Assembly: GCA_030789695.1 (NCBI GenBank)
Contig: CM061132.1
Location: forward strand, 157,648,817-157,712,816
Origin: Scilla litardierei
Taxonomy: Eukaryota; Streptophyta; Magnoliopsida; Asparagales; Asparagaceae
Reading direction: 5' to 3'
DNA: 64,000 nucleotides
The position numbers and the translations under genes were made by a program. The first letter of the stretch is position 1; each line of letters begins with the position of its first letter. Below are positions 1 through 9,884 of the stretch, piece by piece. The notes beneath the pieces were generated by a model that saw nothing but the letters and a program-made list of their open reading frames with translations, ran no database searches and had not been told where the DNA came from.

Positions 1-176
1 TCCTAATTCTTGTCTTATTTGAGTTGCTTGTACTATCTGGTGCATTAGCTGAGCTTATGTGGCCGGTAATCCTCAGTAGAAGGCACATATTTAGATACCT
101 ATACTGCCAACAAGAGAGTTTATTGATATGGTTATATGCCGAATATACTTATTTCCATACTGACATTTTGTTTCAG

Positions 177-279
177 GGAGGTCTTCATGGATTTTGACCA
201 TGTAGCAGTCTCTAAAATGAACGAGAAGAAGATCATAGCCCCGGGAAGCACTGCCAGGTCCCTATTATTAGAGCCAATG
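177..279 (+). pseudogene. Internal exon of a DNA-3-methyladenine glycosylase I (TAG-type) gene
   Basis: A 103-base exon is bounded by a pyrimidine-rich acceptor ending TTTCAG (171-176) and a GTATGT donor starting at 280. It encodes REVFMDFDHVAVSKMNEKKI followed by IAPGSTARSLLLEP, which I recognise as the segment of plant TAG-family glycosylases upstream of the helix-hairpin core. These enzymes excise 3-methyladenine from DNA. No other exon is visible from 1 to 3355, so this is a fragment of a gene. The CACTA end at 3355 interrupts a gypsy gag whose other half is not in the window, so the CACTA element probably extends left past base 1. The exon would then be captured DNA inside it. Alternatively it belongs to a host gene continuing upstream. 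The exon identity is fairly secure; its pseudogene status is inference. Confidence 0.65.
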
Positions 280-2390
280 GTATGTTCTCTTCTCATATCT
301 TTCAAAAAAAAATATGGTTAGTCATTTCTGATGCACACATGGTGGTTGGACATGAAATTGCATTGCTGATCCCATTTTTAGTATTGTATTTGTCTGTATT
401 GGCCGTAAAATGGGATAATGGCTATCAGTCTGTTGGGACTGATACCTGGCACAAGGGTTACCTACTGATGATGATTCAAAGAAACCAAATGGTTTGAATC
501 CTTCATATTACATGAGGGAGGTATTATAGAATATCATAATCACAATTGCGGCATTTGAGAACAATTTGCCGAGGGTTGAAAATTCAAATTTTGGGAGACA
601 TTTAGAAAATCCCTAGTTCATTTGGCAGACCCCTAAGTATATAGCAATAGCACATACTGTAATCATATATTTCATTTGTATTTCTCAATTAAAAACATGA
701 ACATTAGTTGGCTATGATGCTGGATGCTTTTGATTTCTTTTTAAAGGATCCCTACATTTTAGTAATTTAATTTAAATATTGGCTGAAATTATACATACAG
801 AACAATTATGCACAAACTATGTGAACAAGTAGCTTTTCCCCTAAATTCACCAATAATTTGTGTACTGCCAAATTAATTGTGAAGCAGTGCTTCATTGCTG
901 TTGTGTGGGTAAGTTACGAGCTGTATGAAAGGTTTGCAAATTTATGAATGATAGTTTCATTGTCATGTTAAAAAGCATTGGTTTGAAGAAAAAATGTCAG
1001 ACCTTGCAACTTTTTTCTGATAAACATCAGTCTCTGTCATGAGATTCTCCTTAGAATTCATCAAATGCAGTAACTTCTTTTGCCATCTTTTGGTCGTCTC
1101 TTCTTACAAATTCAAATATGATTCTTGCCAGTATAATTTGGCTTCTTTCTGCATCTAGATCAAAAGAGGAGTTTTAAGTCATGTTACAAACATATGTTTC
1201 CTGAAAGCATTGACTGTAGACATAATCAATTAGGAATGTATATGATGTTTATACTGAAGAGAATTATATAGGCGCAAAATACACATGATTAGCCAAGAGC
1301 GCAAGAATGTCAATTTAGTACCCAAATGATATGTACTAGAATATTTGATGACGGGGATGACACAGATGAATGAATATATGTGGCTTTATTAATTGTTGAA
1401 GCACATGACCTATATAACTCACGTATATGACATGACTTCAATATTAATTAAAGGTGATCTAATTTAACACATTCTTATCAATTTTGTACCTCGAATGTTG
1501 ATCTGGGTAACGGCTGCAATTTTTCATCTCTTTTTACTGCAATTTTGTGCAATTTGAGAAAAGATTACACATGTCTTATAATAGGAGTATGGCGAGAGCT
1601 TCAAGGACATAGATTTGAGATTTTTTTATTTTTATTTTTAAGTGAATATAGTTCACTGATCCGTGTTGCCCCTCGTTTTAACAATTCATTTATTGCTTAA
1701 ACCATGGAGATATTTTATGAGTTCTGCATCTAATTTTGATTAATAGACAATTTTAAGAATCAAATTTCAGAATCACATCATATGTTGCTGGTTATTTAAT
1801 GCTGTTGTTGAGCAAAGTATTGGAATGTGGGGGATGAATTTGGTTTCATCTGCAGGGATCACTTAACCCATCAATTTTGATGTTGTGTGATTTAATTTCT
1901 CTCTGGTTTCTCAAACATTCTGTTTGGAATTTATAGAATTGTATTCATCTGGGTTGTTGTCATGATAAATATATATATATGTTTCTGTCTTGAATTTCTC
2001 ATGTTGTTCGTTTGCTTGGCACATAAATGCGCTTGTGTAGGATAATATATTGTATGGATTCTAAAAAACCATGAACGTGTTAATTTTGATGTGTAAATAC
2101 ATAGTACGAAACATTTTTTAACGTTCTAAGTTGTACTATGCACTTTTGTGATGGAAATTTGATATACATGATTCTTACCAAAAACTAGTTTGCAGAATCC
2201 TAATAAGCATATCTTGCCTCTAACAAATAATAGTTATTTGTTTATTAATTTTAGTAAATACTTATTTATGTCAATTTTTGTCCCAGGAATCGCCCCGCAA
2301 GGCGGAGCAGGTGGAGGATCGGAGGGTGGAGACATGAGGTGAGAGTTTAATTGTTTTTTACTTGGTGTTTGGGGGAGTGATGAGGGGGTT
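280..2390. other. AT-rich non-coding stretch, probably intron or transposon interior
   Basis: This stretch is AT-rich with scattered stops in all frames and no recognisable coding block. The expected next TAG exon was looked for and not found. Around 2285-2337 a short open stretch encodes a glycine-rich peptide (GIAPQGGAGGG), which could be the tail of a transposon or captured exon. I cannot assign it. Confidence 0.4.
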
Positions 2391-2620
2391 GAGGGGCCGT
2401 TATGATGAGATTGAGAGTTTACTTTGTATTGAAGGGGTCGAGGGGCCGTTATGTTGATGTGTGGAAGCTTTTTGTATTGAGAGGGACGAGGGGCCATTTT
2501 GATGTGTGGAAACTTTTTGTATTGAGTGGGCCAAGGGGCCGTTATGTATTTGTATGTGGAAACCTTTTGTATGTGGAAAACTTTTCTATTGAGGTATGTC
2601 GATGTATGTGGAAAGTTTGT
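2391..2620 (+). repeat. Degenerate 45-49 bp tandem repeat
   Basis: The phrase GAGGGGCCGTTATG, or close variants, starts at about 2391, 2440, 2488 and 2533. Each copy is followed by TGTGGAA and TTTTGTATTGAG. Copies decay to the right up to about 2620. The array lies just inside the CACTA subterminal region. Confidence 0.6.
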
Positions 2621-2779
2621 ATTCATATAGTTTCTGGGAATTTGTTGATGGATGAGAATTTTTTTAATTGGATTTTTTGATATTGTTTATATATGGGAAT
2701 TTTGATTGTACATCGATGTTTCTTTCTTGTTATTAATATATGTGGGAATTTTGATTGTAAACGAATTTTTAAAATTTTT

Positions 2780-3355
2780 GGATTTTTTAAAAAATAAATA
2801 AACACATTAGCCACGGACTGTCCGTGGCTAATGTTTTTAGCCACAAAATTGTATTTGGAAAATTTCCGTTGCGGAAAACCTTTTGCAATCGAGAATCCGT
2901 GGTAAATAAAACAATCTTGCCACGGCATATTCGTGGCTAAACTGCATTAGCCACAGAAATTTTTTTGGAAATCATCCGTAACTAATAAATATTTGCCACA
3001 GAATTTTTGTGGCAATAAGTGGAACAATTGCCACGGAATATTCGTGGCTAATGTAGTTTACCATGGAAATATTTTCTGAACTTTTCCGTAGCAAATATAC
3101 TTTTGCCATGGATTTTCTGTGGCAATAGGCGGAACAATTGCCACAGAATTTCCGTGGCTATAGTTCCGTGGCTAACTTTTCCGCCACGGAATTTCTTCCA
3201 TTTGCCACGGATTTTTCACATTTGCAATGCCACTTTCCCTCACGGAACAATAGCCACGGAATTTATAAAAATCCGTGGCTATTGGGTATTAGCCACTGAA
3301 TTTGGGGTATTAGCCACGGATTTGTCCGTGGCTAATGTCCAATTTTCCGGTAGTG
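2780..3355. mobile_element. Terminal and subterminal region of a CACTA (En/Spm) transposon
   Basis: Read from the right, the sequence begins CACTACCGGAAAATTGG at 3355, a standard CACTA-type terminal inverted repeat. About 14 subterminal motifs follow in both orientations (TTAGCCACGGA and its complement, with variants) between 2805 and 3335, several paired as small inverted repeats. Such dense subterminal motifs bind the transposase in En/Spm elements. The outside base triplet is AGA (3356-3358), the likely 3-bp target duplication. The opposite terminus is not in the window, so the element should continue leftward beyond base 1. No transposase gene is visible. Confidence 0.8.
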
Positions 3356-4003
3356 AGAAGAGGTCACAAAACTCTGGAGCTCCGAAGCAAGTCCCTGCAG
3401 GAACCTCTGAGCCCTCTCCTCAGCGTCCTGCACCATCTTCGGTGCAAACCGACTCAACCTCATGAACTCTTGGTGATACCGGTCCACCGACGAGCTTCCC
3501 TGCTTCAGATCGATAAAACGCTGCAGCATCTCTTTCCTGGCAGCTTTTGGGAAGAACTAACCATCAAATCTGGCCTTGAAGGTAGTCCAGACGATCGGCT
3601 CCTCCAACATCTTCTCTTCAGCATCCTACCAATTTCTGGCGTTATCCCTCAGCTGGCGCTTCGCCAAGTCAACCCAACTAACTTCGTTGACCTTGGACAT
3701 CTTCAGATTGTCCTCGATATTCCTCATCCATTCATCAGCAGCTAGTGGACCTTCGGTTCCATCAAAATATGCAGGACCCAGCTCTCTGAACTGCTTCGCC
3801 CCAGGCTCAGGGCGAGGGGCTTCCACCACCCGAGCAGCTCGAGCCACCGGAGCATTCTGTACCTGCAGAAGCACACCCTGCTGAACTTGCATCATCTGCA
3901 TCATCATCCGCATCATCTCTCCGTTAGTGGGCTCCCGCTCAGGCTCCTCGTCATGAGGGAGCGCACCACTACCACCACCACGGGTGATTCGCCTTCCTGC
4001 CAT
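3356..4003 (-). pseudogene. Ty3/gypsy gag fragment cut by the CACTA terminus
   Basis: The minus-strand frame starts at an ATG at 4001-4003 (MAGRRITRGGGSGA). It runs through a Met/Gln-rich stretch and the retrotransposon Gag core (FDGTEGPLAADEWMRNIE near residues 80-100, then YHQEFMRLSRFAP). Two in-frame TAG codons break it: 3626-3628, where the family has Trp, and 3557-3559, probably from Gln. Translation passes straight into the CACTA terminus at 3355, so the C-terminus, protease, reverse transcriptase and integrase are missing. The frame is otherwise intact, which points to point-mutation decay followed by transposon insertion. Confidence 0.8.
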
Positions 4004-4109
4004 CTAATGACACAGAAAACGAAACAATTAGACTCATAGCTTAGGGCTCAGATGTCGAACTTATTTGTTGGACAATCTTATATTATTATCGTTATCCCGG
4101 TAATTGCAG

Positions 4110-4145
4110 TTACAGAAGGACCTGCATGGGCCACCACTAAAACCT
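4110..4145 (-). other. 5' leader and primer-binding-site region of the minus-strand gypsy
   Basis: Immediately inside the LTR end at 4146 the minus strand carries GGTGGCCCATGCAGGTC. The identical 17 bases follow the 5' LTR of the non-coding element at 51460. The position is that of a primer-binding site, but I cannot name the tRNA. Bases 4004-4109 hold only untranslated leader. Confidence 0.5.
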
Positions 4146-5764
4146 GTCACGCCCCGCTTCCCTAAAATGGAGGCGAGACGTGAGAAGGTCCGCTCAAGCG
4201 TGGAGCTGTGAAGCTGCACGCCTGATAAGCGTAAATTTAGTATAAGCAAGTCCCTGTAATTGCAAACGAAACAACAACAATAATAATAATAAGATGAGAC
4301 GGATATGAAATACCGATCCCACAGTTTGTCCACAAAATATTCAACATCACAGAAAAGCCACCAGGCTAAAAGAAAGAGTCTAAAGGCCCAGAATAAGGCC
4401 AAACAAAACTCAAACATAACAGAGTATCAAACTAGGTGCCACGCACCGACAACCTAAGCAATCCAACAAAAACTAGACGTAGACACTAAGACTGATCTCC
4501 AGTGTCTACGAAGTCCTCGTCCAACACGGGCGCAAGCTCGGCGTCCGCAAACACCTCACCCTCAGCAAGTAACTTTGGCTCGGGGTCTAACATGTGTCAC
4601 CCAAAAGAGAAAAGGGGCACATGTCAGCAAGTCTAAAAGACTTGGGCAAGGAAACTGAAAGTAACTAACAACCTAGCACTTATAATATTAAACAATGACA
4701 TGACAGTTTAGTTTGATGCAGCAGTTTAAAAAAAAGAATATCACGCACTCACGATGTAGCGAAAGCTACCAATTCACTAATCACTTATCACTTATCACTG
4801 TTTATCACTTAGTGCATAGAGAGTCCACCTGCTGGCCAGCTCGTGGCTCAGGCCGCTTATCTCTATCACTATTAATCACTTGTGCACTAGAGATTTCGCC
4901 TGCTGGCCGGAGTGGCAGATCAGGCCATCTCGGGGCTCAGGTGGCCGCATATCTCTTACCCCACCCATATGTGTCGAGCATTGGGGTTTCCAACTACAGG
5001 GCTCGCTTCTGGAACACGAGCCAGGAATATAAGTATTGTAGCGTGTGCTACACAATCACGATGACTAATCAATATGCAATGCCATGAACAGATATTTGCA
5101 TACCGTTAATTGAATTTAAACATGACATACAAACACGATGAAGGTGACGGACCAAGCTTCGTTGTCAAGCTAGGTCAATGGCGTCTAGACGGCTATCCTT
5201 TCACCGTCTAGTCTCTTTTACGCTAAAGCAAGGGAAATGGCCTAAGACATGGACCAAATTAAGAGATGCAAGTTTCACTTGCCTGATACCGGGGTTGACG
5301 AGCAATGAAGATCGTCACAAGCTAAACTACGGGTGGATCACTGATATAGCAAAACAATTATTAGAACAATGATTCTAAATCCTTTTCTTAATGGAACCCT
5401 AATCATCTAATAATCCATTTTATTAGGGTTTCACAATGTCAATGTGGGTTATGCTAAAACTAAAGGAATCGAGCATTACCGTGAAGAAACGAAGGAACGA
5501 TGCCGAGCAACCACGGCAACAGAAGAACGATCCAGCTCAGATCTGGAAATGAGGGAAAAATCTGGAGAAATGGGTTTTGATGTGGATTTTGGGGGTTTGA
5601 TGAAGGTTTGGGGAAGATGGAAGGTGGGTTGTGACAAGGGAGGGTTTGGATGATGGAGGATAAGCTTGGGATGAAGGATTAATGGTTTGAGGAAGATGGG
5701 GGCTCAATGGAGGAGGAATTAGGGTTTTAGGTCATGAGGAAGAAGAAGAAAACCTTTGGAGGGG

Positions 5765-5772
5765 TATTTATA
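5765..5772 (-). promoter_or_regulatory. Candidate LTR TATA box (TATAAATA)
   Basis: TATAAATA followed by CCCC is on the minus strand, about 45 bases downstream, in the sense of transcription, of the AGTCGGT/ACCGACT array. It fits the core promoter of the LTR. Confidence 0.5.
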
Positions 5773-5814
5773 GAGTTTGGTGGCGGCTAGGGCAAAACTA
5801 GGGTTTACAGCACT

Positions 5815-6365
5815 GGTTAGTCGGTCAAAGAACAACCACTGACCGACTAGTTTGGAAACTAGTCTGTCGGTTGACCAACGCAGACCGACTAAGAGTAAAC
5901 AGTAACCCAGACGAAAATTAGGATTTAGATTTAGTCGGTCAAGAAACAATTACTGACCGACTAGTTTGACATCTAGTCGGTCGATGAACGTTCTTGGACC
6001 GACTAAGAGTAAACAGTAACTCGACTGTACAGAAGAACTAAGAATTAGTCGGTCTGAGTACAAAACTTAACCGACTAGTTTAACAACTAGTCGGTCGAAA
6101 GATGAACTTAGACCGACTAAGAATGAACAGTACTGATACCAAAAATTAGTAATTGAGTTAGTCGGTTAAAGAAGCATTGCTGACCGACTAGTTTGCAACC
6201 TAGTCGGTCAACCAAGGTTCTTAGACCGACTAACGACAAACAATAACTCCTGAATAACTTTTCAAGCCCGCTAGTCGGTTCAAGAAGGTTTTCCGACCGA
6301 CTGGATCGTCATCTAGTCGGTCGGTGCCCCTTCTTATACCGGCTAACGTGCACCAAAAGTTCCGA
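5815..6365. repeat. 113-114 bp tandem repeat of inverted TAGTCGGT/ACCGACTA motifs
   Basis: ACCGACT boxes anchoring successive units start at about 5884, 5998, 6112, 6225 and 6338, a period of 113-114 bp. Each unit contains TAGTCGGT and ACCGACTA in opposite orientations, giving about 20 boxes. The intervening sequence is much less conserved than the boxes. The array lies in LTR U3, directly upstream of the minus-strand TATA box. Confidence 0.8.
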
Positions 6366-6619
6366 AATGGAGCGCGAAGCTCCGGGATGGTTTCCTAAGT
6401 CTCCTAGGCTCGTTCTAACTCTAAGATATCGACGTTATGAAGCCCGTCACGAATGACTTACTTCAAACACGCCGACCGACGGAAGAATCTAGAGAATCAC
6501 GACGAAACGAACGAAAACGAAACTACGGAGACGGAAATGGAAATCTCAACAAAGGAAAACAACCAAACATATAAATATTTATAATAAAATCCATACATGA
6601 AAAACCAGTCGTTACAGCC

Positions 6620-8512
6620 GTACCTCAACAAAAAAGAGGACGACCCCCAGGCTCCAAAGATAAGAATCCTCGAAAGAGGAAAAATCCTGGAGTAACAATA
6701 ACGATACCACCACAGGATGCTGAGCTTAGCCCAGCTACCTCTCCACTCCTAACAACCCCTGAAGAGGAAAATATAGGAGAAATTTCATTAAACTATGTAC
6801 GTACCGGGGAGGTACTGGACAGAAAAAGCACAATCATCGATGATAACTTCGCGCTCATTATTGCCACTCACGTCACTGAATACGACGATGAAACCGATCC
6901 ACGCTCTCTAGCAGAATGTAAACGCAGAGAGGATTGGCCAAAGTGGAACGAGGCAATAGGAGTAGAGCTGGACTCACTCTCGAAGCGCAAAGTTTTTGGA
7001 CCTGTAGTCCTAACACCAAAAGGTGTTAAACCTGTGGGATATAAATGGGTATTCGTGAGAAAAAGAAACTAGAATAATGAGATCGTGCGCTATAAAGCAC
7101 GCCTTGTTGCACAAGGTTTTTCCCAACGACCAGGAATAGACTATGACGATACCTATTCCCCGGTCATGGATGCGATCACTTTCCGTTTCATTATCGGCCT
7201 ATCCACGAAGGAAGGTCTGGATATGCAGCTCATGGACGTTGTGACTGCATACCTATACGGAAATATAGATAAGGACATCTATATGAAAATCCCAGACGGA
7301 TACAAACTACCGACAAAAATGACAGAAAGACCTCGGGACGTCTATTCTGTCAAACTCCAGAGATCACTGTATGGTCTAAAACAGTCAGGTAGAATGTGGT
7401 ACAACAGACTGAGTGAATTCCTAGTGCAACAAGGATTCACAACAAATGAAGTCTGCCCTTGCATCTTCATACGAGCAAAGGGAACAGGATTCGTAATTAT
7501 CGCCGTCTACGTAGACGACTTGAACATCATCGGATCTCCTGCAGAGATAGATGAGATATCCAAAAATCTCACACAGACTTTTGAGATGAAAGACCTCGGC
7601 AAAACGAAGTTTTTCCTAGGCCTACAAATTGAACATTTAAGCGGAGGAATCCTGTTGCACCAATCGACATATACAAAGAAAGTGCTGAAAAACTTTCTTA
7701 TGGACAAATGTCATCCGCTTAGCACACCAATGGTCGTCAGATCATTGGATGTTGAAACAGACCCCTTCCGACCGCTGGAAGAGGGGGAGGAAACACTGGG
7801 TCCTGAAGTACCCTACTTAAGTGCAATTGGAGCACTCCTATACCTGGCAAACTACACGCGTCCCGATATATCATTCGCAGTAAATCTACTAGCCAGATAC
7901 AGCTCAGCGCCCTCAAAGCGCCACTGGAACGGAGTGAAACAACTTCTGCGCTACCTCCAAGGGTCTGTAGACATGAGACTATACTTCAAGAAAGGTGTAT
8001 CCACCGACCTGGTCGGTTACGCAGATGCGGGATACAGGTCCGACCCACATACCGCAAAGTCCCAGATCGGTTTCGTATTCACATACGGTGGGACGGCCAT
8101 CTCATGGAGATCCGTGAAGCAGACATCCACAGCGACCTCATCCAACCACTCCGAGCTCATCGCGATCCACGAAGCTAGCAGAGAATGCTTCTGGCTTCGA
8201 TCAGTCATCAACCACATCCTCAAGACCACCGGCCTGAAGACGGGAGATCTTGGGCCAACCACCATGTACGAAGACAATGCTGCCTGCATCGCTCAACTAC
8301 GAGGTGGCTACATCAAAGGTAACAGGACGAAGCACATTTCCCCCAAGCTCTTCTGGACGCATGAACAGCAAGTGGACAACCAGATCGACATCCAGCAGAT
8401 CCAGTCCTGCAACAACCTGGCTGACCTATTCACTAAAGCTTTACCTCGCAGTACCTTTAGAAAACTTGTACTAGGAATTGGGATGAGACAACTGAGAGAT
8501 GTACAAGCCTGA
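6620..8512 (+). pseudogene. Copia pol fragment: reverse transcriptase and RNase H
   Basis: An open frame runs from the junction at 6617 to a TGA at 8510-8512, broken once by TAG at 7070-7072 (GAG in relatives). After the stop come the copia reverse transcriptase signatures YKARLVAQG, DVVTAYLYG and the catalytic AVYVDDLNI (about 7504). These are followed by LGLQIE, the KRHWNGVKQLLRYLQG region and the RNase H end with YEDNAACI, KHISPKLFW and LADLFTKALP. The enzyme would copy element RNA into DNA. About 470 codons are intact after the stop, so it looks fairly young. Gag, protease and integrase are missing. Nothing suggests that it is translated now. Confidence 0.9.
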
Positions 8513-8524
8513 AGCTTGTACTTA

Positions 8525-8853
8525 TCAGGGGGAGTTAACGTAGCGCTGTACTCTTTTTCCTTGGCTGTTGGTTTTTCCCACTGGGTTTTCCATAGTCAAA
8601 GGTTTTAACGAGGCAACCACATTAACTCTGGATCCAGAAGTATCCACCACTGATGTTATCCATTGATCAGGGGAAGTTATAGAGACTTGTAGTCTTTTCC
8701 CTTAGCCACTGGGTTTTCCTTGGCAAAGGTTTTAATGAGGCAAGCACTCTTAAACTTAGAGATCCAGAAGTATCTCCAGACCCATGATCAAATAAGCTTC
8801 ATGAACCCTGAAGCGTTCACCATGGCTTACAACAATGGATGGATAAGGGGAAG
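8525..8853 (+). repeat. Repeated polypurine-tract modules of the copia 3' UTR
   Basis: Three blocks start with purine runs: ATCAGGGGGAGTT (about 8526), ATCAGGGGAAGTT (about 8667) and GGATAAGGGGAAG (8841). The first two are followed by ACTCTTTTTCC-like and CACTGGGTTTTCC sequence. Only the last run abuts the LTR and should act as the priming polypurine tract. Confidence 0.6.
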
Positions 8854-8965
8854 TGTTATAAACGGGGTTTTGGTGGGCCTACCCGTTAGTGGGTATCCAC
8901 CCATTATGTAACCCTACCACTATAAATATAGGGCTATGGTCTCCATAGCCGCCAAGTTTACAACA
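8854..8965 (+). repeat. Short copia 3' LTR
   Basis: It starts TGTTATAAACGG after the polypurine run and ends TTTACAACA. A TATA box (TATAAATA) is at 8921-8928. At about 112 bp it is very short, like the 149-bp LTR at 21580. The 3' end is inferred from the TG...CA rule only. Confidence 0.55.
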
Positions 8966-9130
8966 CCAATGGATTTATTACAAAACAAACTATTCCGATA
9001 TACAAAGATATAAATTCCAATGGATTTCGCTGCTAAGACTTTTCCAATCACGAATTCTTTATTACTTGAGGTCTGTCTTTTAACAATAATAACTAAATAA
9101 AAGAAAAAAAACTAGTGGGTCATATTGTTT

Positions 9131-9515
9131 CTATATTAGCAATATGCTTTAACTATGCAAATTAAATCCTAAGTTTGCATAAACATGATACCAAGATTTT
9201 AGAACAAATGATTATCGCATTCAATAGTTATGAGAAAACTTAACTTGAGTCATAATAACTTCTTTGGACAGATGAATTGTTGTAGAAGAGAAAAATCAAC
9301 CATGAAATCTGGTTTCTCTTCCTTTTACTTGTTTGTATTCCGCATTAATTTCTTTGACGGAGAAAGAAATTATGCATTAATCAGGTAGAGAGAGGACCAA
9401 CTTCTATTTAAAGAATTTAAGCGCACTTTCCATCATTGTGTGTGGTTATTGAAACGGTTATGGAAACTAATTAATGGCACATGGACCATTCAGTTATAGA
9501 AACTAAAATCCAACA
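9131..9515 (-). repeat. 3' LTR of the minus-strand copia
   Basis: It aligns by eye with 20771-21138 along its length, sharing AAATTAAATCCTAAGTTTGC, ACAAATGATTATC and CTTTCCATCATTGTGTG among others. The outer end reads AAATCCAACA. On the minus strand the adjoining GTGGGAGAA (9516-9524) is the polypurine tract. The left edge is approximate. Confidence 0.75.
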
Positions 9516-9884
9516 TTCTCCCACGTGGCTCATGTGACATTATTCAACTTCAAAGTTTAATAATAGAACATAATGCACAGCGTATAAGCCAAAATGTTTA
9601 ATTGAATCATCATTAAGCAAAAACTAACAAGGATCATAGCGGTTGTACGTCATTAGTTCGACATAGTCCCTTTTATGTATCACAATATTAGCATTATACT
9701 TGACATGTAATGAGAAGTAACATAATGGTCCAACAATGATGTCTTCATCAGGGACAAATCCTGTTAATACGAACATAATGTATATGTACCAACTTCATGA
9801 AACAGGATACATAAATGTATCAGAAACAACATCCAAATGAGCTCAGAGTGTCAAATACATAAGGAATAAAGCTTTAGAATAATA

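Larger units (their letters stand above)
4146..6616 (-). mobile_element. 5' LTR of the minus-strand Ty3/gypsy element
   Basis: On the plus strand the unit begins TGTCACGCCCCG (4146) and ends GTCGTTACA (6616), giving TGT...ACA termini. The gag lies just beyond 4146 in the right orientation. At 6617 the sequence switches abruptly to an open copia pol frame, which marks the outer edge. The LTR of about 2.47 kb holds a minus-strand TATA box (5765-5772) and a palindrome-rich tandem array (5815-6365). Its outer end, read on the minus strand (TGTAACGAC then TTTTTCATGTA), resembles the start of the LTR at 48733, so the two families are probably related. The 3' LTR is not in the window. Confidence 0.65.
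6617..8965 (+). mobile_element. Truncated Ty1/copia element, 3' part
   Basis: It contains the reverse transcriptase-RNase H part of a copia polyprotein, a 3' untranslated region with repeated polypurine modules and a short 3' LTR (8854-8965). The 5' part was separated by the gypsy LTR ending at 6616. It belongs to the same family as the copia at 21580-28530: both share RGRPPGSKD, the AGGGGGAGTT modules and a short LTR opening TGTTRTRAACGG. Confidence 0.85.
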
